Of a stretch of 64,000 nt of DNA, positions 40,999 to 48,481 are shown piece after piece (position 1 is the stretch's first letter; every line of letters begins with the position of its first letter). The stretch covers positions 2,110,501-2,174,500 of the forward strand of contig NZ_CP022655.2 in NCBI RefSeq assembly GCF_002243345.2. Reading direction: 5' to 3'. The translations under genes were made by a program, and so were the position numbers. The notes beneath the pieces are model-generated. The model saw only the letters and a list, made by a program, of their open reading frames with translations. It was not told where the DNA came from and did not search any database. The DNA is from Paenibacillus sp. RUD330. Lineage in GTDB: Bacteria; Bacillota; Bacilli; Paenibacillales; Paenibacillaceae.

Positions 40999-41913
40999 AT
41001 GCCGATAAGCCGACATTTCGAAATCGTATATATGCTCTTAAATAAGAAGACGATAACGGCCGGTGAGTTGGCAGAGCGTTTTGGGGTTTCCACCCGAACG
41101 ATATTCAGAGACATCGACGTGCTCAGCGCAGCAGGCATCCCTGTGTACTCCAGCAAAGGGAAGGGTGGCGGGATTTCGCTGCTCGACGGTTATTCCTTTC
41201 ATGCATCGCTGTTGTCCGAACGGGAGCAAGAAGACTTGCTGGCGGCTCTGCAGAGCTTAGCTGCTGCCGATTATCCGGAAATAAATACGGTTTTGCATAA
41301 AATGGCACGTCTTTTCAAGAAGGAAGGAAGCTATTGGCTGGAAGTAGACTTCTCGCCTTGGGGAAGTGGAGACAATCGCCGCCAGTTGTTCCCATTGCTT
41401 CGCCAAGCGATTGCCGATCATTTTTTGATTCAATTTCGGTATTTTAATACTGCGGGCCACGAGAGCTTCCGGACAGCAGAACCTGTACAATTGATTTTCA
41501 AGAGCAAATCATGGTACTTGGCGGCTCACTGTGTAACAAGCGGCGCTCCCCGTGTATTCAAAATCAGCCGGATGAAAGACGTCGCCGTGACGGAAAAACG
41601 CTTCGAACCAAGAGAAGCAGCCGCCGCCATCGATCTTGCAGAAGAACACGCCGTTCGCGATACGGTTCGAGTCACATTGAAGATAGGGGCAGACGGTGCT
41701 TACCGGGTTTACGATGATTTTGACGATGCAATGATTTCCGTCCATGAAGACGGAACCTTTACGGTCATAGCGGACCTTCCGAAGGGAGCATGGCTCGAGA
41801 GCTACCTCCTTTCATTCGGAAACCTGCTGGAGGAAGTCGGTCCCGATGATGTACGATCGAGCTTGCTGGCGCAGATAGAGGGACTGATAAGCAGGCTAAG
41901 TCCCAGTCAATAG
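40999..41913 (+). CDS. YafY-type HTH and WYL-domain transcriptional regulator
   Basis: A 304-residue regulator: N-terminal DeoR/HTH_11 winged helix (RHFEIVYMLLNKKTITAGELAERFGVSTRTIFRDIDVLSAAGIPV, about 5-49) and a WYL domain (LIQFRYFNTAGHESFRTAEPVQLIFKSKSWYLAAHCVTSGAPRVFKISRM, about 143-192), which senses small ligands or nucleic acids. It probably controls the neighbouring SDR and SnoaL-like genes. Start at 40999 lies 8 nt after AGAGG. Confidence 0.88.
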   Translation: MPISRHFEIVYMLLNKKTITAGELAERFGVSTRTIFRDIDVLSAAGIPVYSSKGKGGGISLLDGYSFHASLLSEREQEDLLAALQSLAAADYPEINTVLHKMARLFKKEGSYWLEVDFSPWGSGDNRRQLFPLLRQAIADHFLIQFRYFNTAGHESFRTAEPVQLIFKSKSWYLAAHCVTSGAPRVFKISRMKDVAVTEKRFEPREAAAAIDLAEEHAVRDTVRVTLKIGADGAYRVYDDFDDAMISVHEDGTFTVIADLPKGAWLESYLLSFGNLLEEVGPDDVRSSLLAQIEGLISRLSPSQ

Positions 41914-41947
41914 GCGGAAAGCCAACTTTTTCGAATAAGGAGCGGTT

Positions 41948-42292
41948 ATGATGAGCCAAACCGATTTGCCAGCGGTTGTGTTGGATTATATTGAAGCTTC
42001 TAACCGACACCATGTGGAGGGCTATGTTAATGCCTTCTCTGAGCATGCGGTGATTGAAGAAAACTCTCTCGGACGGAATCTCCTAGGCAGGCAGGAGATT
42101 GCCGATTACTTTATTGCTTATTTTGTCAAAACAAATACCATAACGGAAATAATCGATTTTACGGTGAACTCTGATGTCGTCAACATGCGTGTCCTGTTTA
42201 AAGGCGATTTTGCAGGCAATGAAATTATTGGAGTGTATCAATTCGACTTGAAAAATGGCCGAATCGAAAAATTAAAGGCCGATCTAGAATAG
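41948..42292 (+). CDS. SnoaL-like/NTF2-fold protein
   Basis: A 114-residue NTF2-fold protein: LDYIEASNRHHVEGYVNAFSEHAVIEENSLGRNLLGRQEIADYF is typical of SnoaL-like and ketosteroid-isomerase-like proteins, with Asp/His in the pocket. Function (isomerase, hydratase or binding protein) cannot be assigned. AAGGAG precedes ATG 41948, and ATG 41951 is also possible. It follows the WYL regulator by 34 bp and ends before a strong terminator. Confidence 0.8.
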   Translation: MMSQTDLPAVVLDYIEASNRHHVEGYVNAFSEHAVIEENSLGRNLLGRQEIADYFIAYFVKTNTITEIIDFTVNSDVVNMRVLFKGDFAGNEIIGVYQFDLKNGRIEKLKADLE

Positions 42293-42380
42293 CTGGCTGG
42301 TTCAAGGTCCTCCCCGTCAGGTCTCCCGGTTACGCAAGAGCGGTTTGATTAGATGAGTATTTTTGCAGGCACAACTCAAA

Positions 42381-42417
42381 AACGCGAAGCCGTTCATTAA
42401 GGCTTCGCGTTCTTTTT
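42381..42417. terminator. Rho-independent terminator
   Basis: AACGCGAAGCC pairs with GGCTTCGCGTT around a 9-nt loop, followed by CTTTTT; it ends the SDR-WYL-SnoaL block. Confidence 0.85.
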
Positions 42418-42568
42418 GCTCCATATATGGCTGCGCTAACAGGAAGGGGAGAACTGGACGGCAGTGAAGAGGGACGGCTTCCAAGAATGGAGAGGGCCAG
42501 TTTTCCCCTTACATAAAACGCATCCCTTCTCTGCAAAATGAAGGGGAAACCTTCAGGGGGTGCTGATC

Positions 42569-43357
42569 ATGAGAAACGCAATCTGGAAAGCCGCGGCGGC
42601 CGGCATGCTTGCAATCGGGCTCTTGCCGCAGCAGCATGTGTCGGCGAGTCCGCCGCATCGGGTGGCTGTCGTCATTGACGACTTCGGCAACAACATGAAG
42701 GGCACCGAGGAGATGTTCAAGCTGCCGGTGCCGATTACGGCCGCGATCATGCCCTTCATGCCCTCCACGCATGCCGACGCGGAGAAGGCGCATGGCCTCG
42801 GCCTGGATGTCATCGTCCATATGCCGATGGAGCCGAACAAGGGCAAGCCGGAGTGGCTGGGGCCGGGAGCGCTGTTCAGCAGCATGACCGACGAGCAGGT
42901 GCGCCTCGCGGTGCAGAAGGCGATCGACGATGTGCCCCATGCGGCCGGAATGAACAACCATATGGGCAGCAAGATTACGGCCGATGAGCGCATCATGCGG
43001 ATCGTCCTGCAGGTATGCAAGGAGCGGGGATTGTTTTTCCTCGACAGCCGGACGACCTTCAAGACGGTCGTTCCGAAAGTCGCGGCTGAAGTCGGGGTTC
43101 CCGTCCTGCGCAATGACGTCTTCCTGGACGATGTGTATGAAGCCGGCCATATCGCCAGACAAGTCGATAAATTGAAACAGCTGTCCGCTGGCCAGGCGGA
43201 CAGCATCACGATCGGGCATGTCGGCACTCCGGGCCTCATGACCTCGGGAGCGTTGTCCCGGGCAGCCGGCCGCATGGCGGGCACGACCCGGTTCGTCCGG
43301 CTGTCCGAGCTTGTACCGGCCTCAGCGGAAGAGCAGCTTATATTGCCGAAGCCCTGA
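42569..43357 (+). CDS. Divergent polysaccharide deacetylase family protein (YibQ-like)
   Basis: A 262-residue secreted protein: signal peptide (about 1-26) then the divergent polysaccharide-deacetylase domain with VAVVIDDFGNN, IMPFMPSTHADAEKAHGLGLDVIVHMPMEP, GMNNHMGSKITAD and FFLDSRTT. Asp/His residues that bind metal in NodB-type enzymes appear partly kept. It may modify wall or spore polysaccharide. Start at 42569 lies 8 nt after AGGGGG. The 3' end overlaps the convergent cwlD-like gene by 36 bp. Confidence 0.83.
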   Translation: MRNAIWKAAAAGMLAIGLLPQQHVSASPPHRVAVVIDDFGNNMKGTEEMFKLPVPITAAIMPFMPSTHADAEKAHGLGLDVIVHMPMEPNKGKPEWLGPGALFSSMTDEQVRLAVQKAIDDVPHAAGMNNHMGSKITADERIMRIVLQVCKERGLFFLDSRTTFKTVVPKVAAEVGVPVLRNDVFLDDVYEAGHIARQVDKLKQLSAGQADSITIGHVGTPGLMTSGALSRAAGRMAGTTRFVRLSELVPASAEEQLILPKP

Positions 43358-44035
43358 AGCGACGGCTTCGGCTACCTGCTCCTGGCCCTCCCGCGAAGTC
43401 AGCATGGACCTGTCCCCATCATTGCTGATGAAGCCCATTTCCACGATGACGGCAGGCTGCTTGACCGTATTGAGCAGATAGAATGGGCTGCCCGCGCGGG
43501 GCAGCTCATTCGTTTTTTGCTGCCGGTTCAAGGAGTCCTGGATGCATAACGCGAGCAGCACGCTTTCGCCGCGCTCTTGATGAAGCACGACCGGTCCGCG
43601 GGCAGCGGCTCTGCGGGACCAGTTCACATGCAGGCTGACGAGCAGGCCGGTGTGGATCTCCTCCGTCAGCTGGCGCCGCTGGGACAAATCCCGCTGATGG
43701 CGGGAGCGGCTCGGATGCCAGCGGTTCTCCTCGCTGAGCGCGTAGTCGGAGCTGCGGTTCAAGACGGCGCTGATCCCTTTTTGCTGCAGGCTGGCCAGCA
43801 GTTTCTTGCCGACAGCAAGATTGATGTTCTTCTCCAGCACATCCTCGTAGGAAGTTCCGCCGTCGATGCCTCCATGGCCGGCGTCGATGAGAACTTCGGC
43901 ATAGGGGAGAGCCCCTTTGTACCTGGGGCCGGCATCGGAATCCGGCGAGTCGGAAAGGGTCCCGGCTGCCGCTGTACCCGGTTGGAGAACCAGGGCTGCC
44001 GCAAGCGCCGCGGCTGCGAACCATCGCAAATCCAT
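43322..44035 (-). CDS. cwlD: N-acetylmuramoyl-L-alanine amidase (CwlD-like)
   Basis: A 237-residue exported Amidase_3 enzyme that cleaves the amide between MurNAc and the stem peptide; CwlD makes muramic-delta-lactam in spore cortex. Signal peptide about 1-24. Zinc ligands: His in IDAGHGGIDGG (about 50-60), Glu in DVLEKNINLAVG and His in VSLHVNWSR; the catalytic Glu lies in VIVEMGFISN. Start at 44035 has GGAGG 7 nt upstream. No lytic transglycosylase or gerD gene is adjacent. Confidence 0.83.
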   Translation of the reverse strand: MDLRWFAAAALAAALVLQPGTAAAGTLSDSPDSDAGPRYKGALPYAEVLIDAGHGGIDGGTSYEDVLEKNINLAVGKKLLASLQQKGISAVLNRSSDYALSEENRWHPSRSRHQRDLSQRRQLTEEIHTGLLVSLHVNWSRRAAARGPVVLHQERGESVLLALCIQDSLNRQQKTNELPRAGSPFYLLNTVKQPAVIVEMGFISNDGDRSMLTSREGQEQVAEAVASGLRQYKLLFR

Positions 44036-44159
44036 TTGCAATCCTCCATAAGGCAAAGTTGTCCGAACCTTTATACTTTGCCGCAATCAGGCAGGACTAT
44101 TCGCGTTTGCTCCAAGAAGTTATCGGACATACTAAGCGCATAAAGAGGAGGCGACAAAG

Positions 44160-44351
44160 ATGGACCCTGAAGATTGGATCAAATATATGACCGAGAAGCT
44201 GGTTGTCTATGTGGAAACGCCCCGTGAAGTCCGCAAGCAGAAGCGCAGCGATCATAAGCAGGCCAAGGAGCCTTGGCTGACGCGCTGGTTCGGCGTCCCC
44301 GGCATGAGCATGCTGATCTGGTTCAGAGGGCTCCGCCGCAAGGAGGGTTGA
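44160..44351 (+). CDS. yqzE: YqzE family protein
   Basis: A 63-residue basic protein with a single C-terminal hydrophobic stretch (WFGVPGMSMLIWFRG) and YMTEKLVVYVETPREVRKQKR near the start, matching YqzE. In Bacillus subtilis yqzE lies in the comG competence region, but none of those genes is here. Function unknown. GAGGAGG precedes ATG 44160. Confidence 0.82.
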   Translation: MDPEDWIKYMTEKLVVYVETPREVRKQKRSDHKQAKEPWLTRWFGVPGMSMLIWFRGLRRKEG

Positions 44352-44399
44352 TTTGCCGCTTGCGGCAGCCGATGCCGTTCCGCTCGAAGGATGCTCTGC

Positions 44400-45335
44400 T
44401 CAGACGCGGTAGAACTGGCCTGTCAGCAGTGCCTGCTCAAGGGTAATATACCGTTTGGCAGCCGATTCCGTGTTGACGAAGGAAGCATAGGCTTGGCCCG
44501 TCGTCCAGCGGTGAAGGCCGGCTGCCTGCCACACCTGAAGAACTTTGGCGGCATACAGCTCGGAGGCGTAATCCAGCGGACGGCCCGACTTGAGGATGGA
44601 AGCGAGAGAGCCGGGGGTCGGGCTGCCGATCGGCTTGGACACGAGCCAGCTGAGCCGCTGCATCGGATCGGATGAGCGCAGCGTCCGGGCATACGCTACC
44701 GCCATTTTGGACGGCGGGGCCGCAGACGAGGGAGACAACGCCAACGTTGTCTTTTTTTCGTTCCCGGAAGCATTGGCATCGGATGAGGACAAGGTGTTAA
44801 GCTGCTTGGCCCAGTCTTCGTCGGAAATGGGGAGGAGTTCTCCGGTCCAGGCGTCGGCATAGACGACCTCGCGGTCTTGGCTGACGACCCTCCATACGGC
44901 TGCGGCAGGCGAGGCGTAGAGCCTGGTCAGCTGTGCAGCCGCCACATTCTGCTCCTTGAGCTTCCTTTGAAGCAGGGCGGATGAATAGAGCGGGTAGGAA
45001 CCCGCTCCGTATTCTCCAAGCGAATATCCATCCGGCTGCCTGGCGTTGATGATCATGTATCCGGCTGTCCGTCCGGCCTTGTCCAGCGTCACGAGCCAAG
45101 AATGGGTGCCTGGACCGAGCGGCTCGATGACGGCACGGGCGCCCTTCCAGCCGGAAAATTCCGGTTGGGCGGACAGCGCCGCCCGCCACGCTTCGGCTTG
45201 TTCCGCCAGTCCCGGAGCGGAAGCGGCCGGAGCCGCGGCATGAGCCGCCGCATTCGCCAGGAACAGGACGCAAAGCAGAACCGCGATGGCGGTTGACGCG
45301 GTGCCCGCATATTTTCTTCTCATTTTCTTCAACAT
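44400..45335 (-). CDS. Secreted protein of unknown function
   Basis: A 311-residue exported protein: basic start, a hydrophobic signal (about 12-32) with AHA-AA cleavage. The mature part holds GTHSWLVTLDKAGRTAGYMIINAR and VWRVVSQDREVVYADAWTGELLPIS, patterns reminiscent of propeptide or PepSY-like segments, then a Ser/Ala-rich linker and a helical C-terminus. No enzyme motif recognised. No partner genes. Confidence 0.72.
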   Translation of the reverse strand: MLKKMRRKYAGTASTAIAVLLCVLFLANAAAHAAAPAASAPGLAEQAEAWRAALSAQPEFSGWKGARAVIEPLGPGTHSWLVTLDKAGRTAGYMIINARQPDGYSLGEYGAGSYPLYSSALLQRKLKEQNVAAAQLTRLYASPAAAVWRVVSQDREVVYADAWTGELLPISDEDWAKQLNTLSSSDANASGNEKKTTLALSPSSAAPPSKMAVAYARTLRSSDPMQRLSWLVSKPIGSPTPGSLASILKSGRPLDYASELYAAKVLQVWQAAGLHRWTTGQAYASFVNTESAAKRYITLEQALLTGQFYRV

Positions 45336-45488
45336 CCCCCAGTCGTATCCGCTATAGAGTGACAGCAGGCTTGGTTCCGAAGCTTGTCTAATCTGATTGT
45401 AGAGCGGCCGCCGCGAGAAGAATGCTGCATCCTGTCGCGCAAACGACCGCTATTATTGGCGAGATCGGGCCGACCCGGGAGATTGCTG

Positions 45489-46439
45489 TCACTCGATGCC
45501 TTCCAGATGGAAAATGCCGCAGTTGATCGAGGAGGCGGTCACCCTAGGCTCGAACTGCCAGCGGATTTCTTCTTTCCGCGTCGCATATTGCTCCTCGACA
45601 GCGGCCCGCTGCTCTTCCTCCGCGGATTCCAGCAGGCGATCGTAATAGTGGGCGACGATCTCAAGCTCTTCCTCCAGACGGCGCGAGGCGGCCTCGGCCC
45701 AGGAGAAATCCGCTCCCCTCAGCTTGCGCTCGAGAGAGGACTCGATCAGGCTCATCGCTTTGCCCAGCGTGATGCCGTTTTTGGCCGTATGGACGTTGGC
45801 GGGCAGCCTGGGCGTCATCCTGAGGTCCACCAGCCGCTCGTGGAAACGCTCGACGACGGCGCCTGTCGCAAGAGAAACGCCGAAGGAATGAATTTCCTCG
45901 CGCTTCATGTCGCAGGCGAATTCCACCCGCAGATTGACTCCGAGCCAAGCCGTATACGCGACCGATTCCGTCGGATGGAGCGAGCGGCGCTCCGGTTCCT
46001 GGAACAAATAGACGAAGCTGCCTCCCGTGCGCGCGGCCTCGAACAGCTGATCAAGCTTGCGCGCGCCGAAATACATGTCCTCGCGCGGAGTGCGGACGCC
46101 GGAGACGGAGCTGTGGAGGAATCCGATGGAGCGGCCAAGCGCGCTTTGGGCGGCCTGCTCCATCGGATTCGGACCGGCCTGCGAACGGGCTTCCTGCTCC
46201 TCTCGTTCCTTGGTCAGCTCCTCGTACCGGGAGCGGTCGGTCACGAACAGATAAGTCATCGTCTCCGGCTCCACGCCGGCGCGGTCGACATAGCTCCAGT
46301 AATAAGGACGATTCGTCAGCTCCCGGTCCGCCTGCGGCGACAGCTTCACCGTCAGATGGGAAGGGGATTTCTCGACGATCCGGCATCCGGTCGCCTCCGC
46401 GTATTTCTGGATATAGCGGTGCACTTGCTTTCCGTTCAT
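45489..46439 (-). CDS. yqhG: YqhG family protein
   Basis: A 316-residue soluble protein matching Bacillus YqhG from MNGKQVHRYIQKYAEATGCRI to INCGIFHLEGIE; rich in helices and charged residues. In Bacillus it also neighbours the SNF2-type helicase YqhH. Start overlaps the yqhH stop by 4 bp (ATGA), so translation is coupled. Function unknown. Confidence 0.87.
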   Translation of the reverse strand: MNGKQVHRYIQKYAEATGCRIVEKSPSHLTVKLSPQADRELTNRPYYWSYVDRAGVEPETMTYLFVTDRSRYEELTKEREEQEARSQAGPNPMEQAAQSALGRSIGFLHSSVSGVRTPREDMYFGARKLDQLFEAARTGGSFVYLFQEPERRSLHPTESVAYTAWLGVNLRVEFACDMKREEIHSFGVSLATGAVVERFHERLVDLRMTPRLPANVHTAKNGITLGKAMSLIESSLERKLRGADFSWAEAASRRLEEELEIVAHYYDRLLESAEEEQRAAVEEQYATRKEEIRWQFEPRVTASSINCGIFHLEGIE

Positions 46440-48259
46440 GGCGAATCCACCTCCACAACATGTCCGACCCCGTCCAGCAGACGGTTGATCGCATGCTTGC
46501 GCGCTGCCGCTGTGCCGGCCGGCTCCTCGGAAACGTCGGGCTCGCCGGATTCCGCAGCCCGGCTTCTCAGGCTGCTGATCGAACGGCCCAGATTCTCGAT
46601 GCTCTCGGACAAGACGTCGGGATCGCTCGCCTCCAGCATGAGGCGCGCAAGCCTCTCCTCGATGCTTTCCTCCTTCTCGAACTTCTCGAGAATATGGTCC
46701 AGCTCGCCGATGACGGATTCAAACATATCGATTTTCTCATGCAGCAGATTGACGATATGCTCCTCGATCGTGCCGATCGTGCACAGATTGTAGATCTGGA
46801 CATCCTCGGTCTGCCCGAGCCGGTGCACGCGGCCGATCCGCTGCTCCACCCTCATCGGGTTCCAGGGCAGGTCGAAATTGATGATGCGGCTGCAGAACTG
46901 CAGATTGATGCCTTCTCCGCCTGCTTCCGTGGCGATCATCACCTGCGCGCGGCCGCGGAACAGATCCATCATCCAGTCCTTCTTGCCGCGGCCCATCCCG
47001 CCCCGGTAAGGAACGGCGGTAATGTCGCTGCCGCGGAAAAACTGGAGCAGATATTCCTGCGTCGCGCGGTATTCCGTGAAAATGATCGCTTTGCCATCGC
47101 TTTCCCGCACGAGCTCCATCGCCTTCTCCGCCTTCGTGTTGGACTTGATCTGCTTGATGACCTCGATCAGCTCCCAGATCTTGCCGCGGATGGGGGAGTC
47201 CTCAGCCGTCTTCTTGAACAGGTTCACGAGGGTGAGGAACACCGAGTCGCGGCTCGAGCATACCTCGCGCTGCAGCGTGACCATCGACAGCATGCTCGTC
47301 AGGTTGCCGCCGCTTTCCTCATAACGCTCTTTGACGAAGGAAGTGACCGCGTGATAGAGGTCCATCTCTTCCTTGGACAGCTGCAAAGGGATGTTGCGGA
47401 CGATCCGCTTCGTGAACTTCACATCCCCTTCGCCGCGCCGGTTGCGGATCATGACGCCGGACAGCGCCTCCTGCAGCTGATCCTCGTTCTTGGGCATCCG
47501 CTTGCCGACGACAAAGTTGGATGAGAACTCGCCGTGTCCGCCGAGCTGGCCGGGCTTCAGCAGCGTGATGAGATTGTAGAGCTCCTCGAGGTCGTTCTGG
47601 ACCGGTGTGGCGGTCAGCAGCAGGCAGTACTTTTTGCGGAGCTGCGTAATGAACTGGTAATTCGTCGTTTTCTTGTTCTTGAGCTTATGGGCCTCGTCGA
47701 TGATGAGCATGTCGTAGTCGGTGGAGAGCAGCAGATCCTTGTGCGGCTCCCGCTTGGCCGTATCGATGGAAGCGACGACGACATCGCAGTTCCAGGTGTG
47801 GGCCCGCTTCTGGGCGACGGCTGCGATGCCGAACTTGCTGTTGAGCTCCCTGACCCATTGCAGGACAAGCGATGCGGGCACAAGAATCAGCGCGCGCTTC
47901 ACGAGACCGCGCACCAGATACTCCTTGAGCACCAGCCCGGCTTCGATCGTTTTGCCGAGTCCGACCTCATCCGCCAGAATGGCGCGTCCGCCCATATCAT
48001 GCAGCACTTTGACCGCGGTATCGATCTGATGCTTCATCGGCTCCAGGCCGTTCAGGAAGCGCAGCGACTGCAGCTCCTCGAAGCTCTCGATGCGCCGGGA
48101 CTGCTCGGCCTCCATGGCGAGCTGATAGAGAGTCCAGTCGTCCCACGGGCCGTTGCGGTCGAGCCGGGCCTGCAGATCGTCGAACCAGCTCCGGTCCATG
48201 CGGAAATCGACGAGCGGATGCAGCTTGGCGGATCCGTTCTCTCTTGTTGTGCGCGACAA
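46436..48259 (-). CDS. yqhH: SNF2-family DEAD/DEAH-box ATPase YqhH
   Basis: A 607-residue SNF2/Rad54-like ATPase: Walker A ILADEVGLGKTIEAG at about 91-105, DEAH motif IIDEAHKLKN near 182, LLLTATPVQNDLEELYNL near 212, and C-terminal motifs VMIATEAGGEGINLQFC and QRIGRVHRLGQTEDV. It probably remodels DNA-protein or nucleic-acid complexes. Start is TTG at 48259 with GAGGAG 8 nt upstream; a TTG 45 bases earlier has none. Confidence 0.87.
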   Translation of the reverse strand: MSRTTRENGSAKLHPLVDFRMDRSWFDDLQARLDRNGPWDDWTLYQLAMEAEQSRRIESFEELQSLRFLNGLEPMKHQIDTAVKVLHDMGGRAILADEVGLGKTIEAGLVLKEYLVRGLVKRALILVPASLVLQWVRELNSKFGIAAVAQKRAHTWNCDVVVASIDTAKREPHKDLLLSTDYDMLIIDEAHKLKNKKTTNYQFITQLRKKYCLLLTATPVQNDLEELYNLITLLKPGQLGGHGEFSSNFVVGKRMPKNEDQLQEALSGVMIRNRRGEGDVKFTKRIVRNIPLQLSKEEMDLYHAVTSFVKERYEESGGNLTSMLSMVTLQREVCSSRDSVFLTLVNLFKKTAEDSPIRGKIWELIEVIKQIKSNTKAEKAMELVRESDGKAIIFTEYRATQEYLLQFFRGSDITAVPYRGGMGRGKKDWMMDLFRGRAQVMIATEAGGEGINLQFCSRIINFDLPWNPMRVEQRIGRVHRLGQTEDVQIYNLCTIGTIEEHIVNLLHEKIDMFESVIGELDHILEKFEKEESIEERLARLMLEASDPDVLSESIENLGRSISSLRSRAAESGEPDVSEEPAGTAAARKHAINRLLDGVGHVVEVDSP

Positions 48260-48357
48260 GTTATCGGCTCCTCTCGGCTTTGGAATGTTCCCAGTATGCC
48301 CCAAGCAAGGGCTTCTAATAAGGGAGAGAAAAAAAGTCGGGAATCATGGAACGAAAC

Positions 48358-48367
48358 CTATATATTG
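48358..48367. promoter_or_regulatory. NrdR box 1 core
   Basis: CTATATATTG matches the 10-bp core of the NrdR consensus exactly (about 13 of 16 over the full box). It lies just upstream of the extended -10 (TGTTATAAT, 48370-48378) of the ribonucleotide reductase gene. Confidence 0.7.
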
Positions 48368-48369
48368 TA

Positions 48370-48378
48370 TGTTATAAT
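48370..48378 (+). promoter_or_regulatory. Extended -10 promoter of nrdJ
   Basis: TGTTATAAT is a textbook extended -10 element; no good -35 is seen at 17 bp, as expected for such promoters. Flanked on both sides by NrdR-box cores. Confidence 0.7.
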
Positions 48379-48389
48379 GAGTATGTATA

Positions 48390-48399
48390 CTATATATTG
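48390..48399. promoter_or_regulatory. NrdR box 2 core
   Basis: A second CTATATATTG, 32 bp (three helical turns) downstream of box 1. The tandem spacing is that found upstream of genuine NrdR targets. Confidence 0.7.
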
Positions 48400-48481
48400 A
48401 TTTCTTTTGCCTACTAAATTTCGGCAGCCCGGTGAAAACGCGAATCAGGGGCCGCGCCGGATACGGGAAGGTTGGCTGCAT

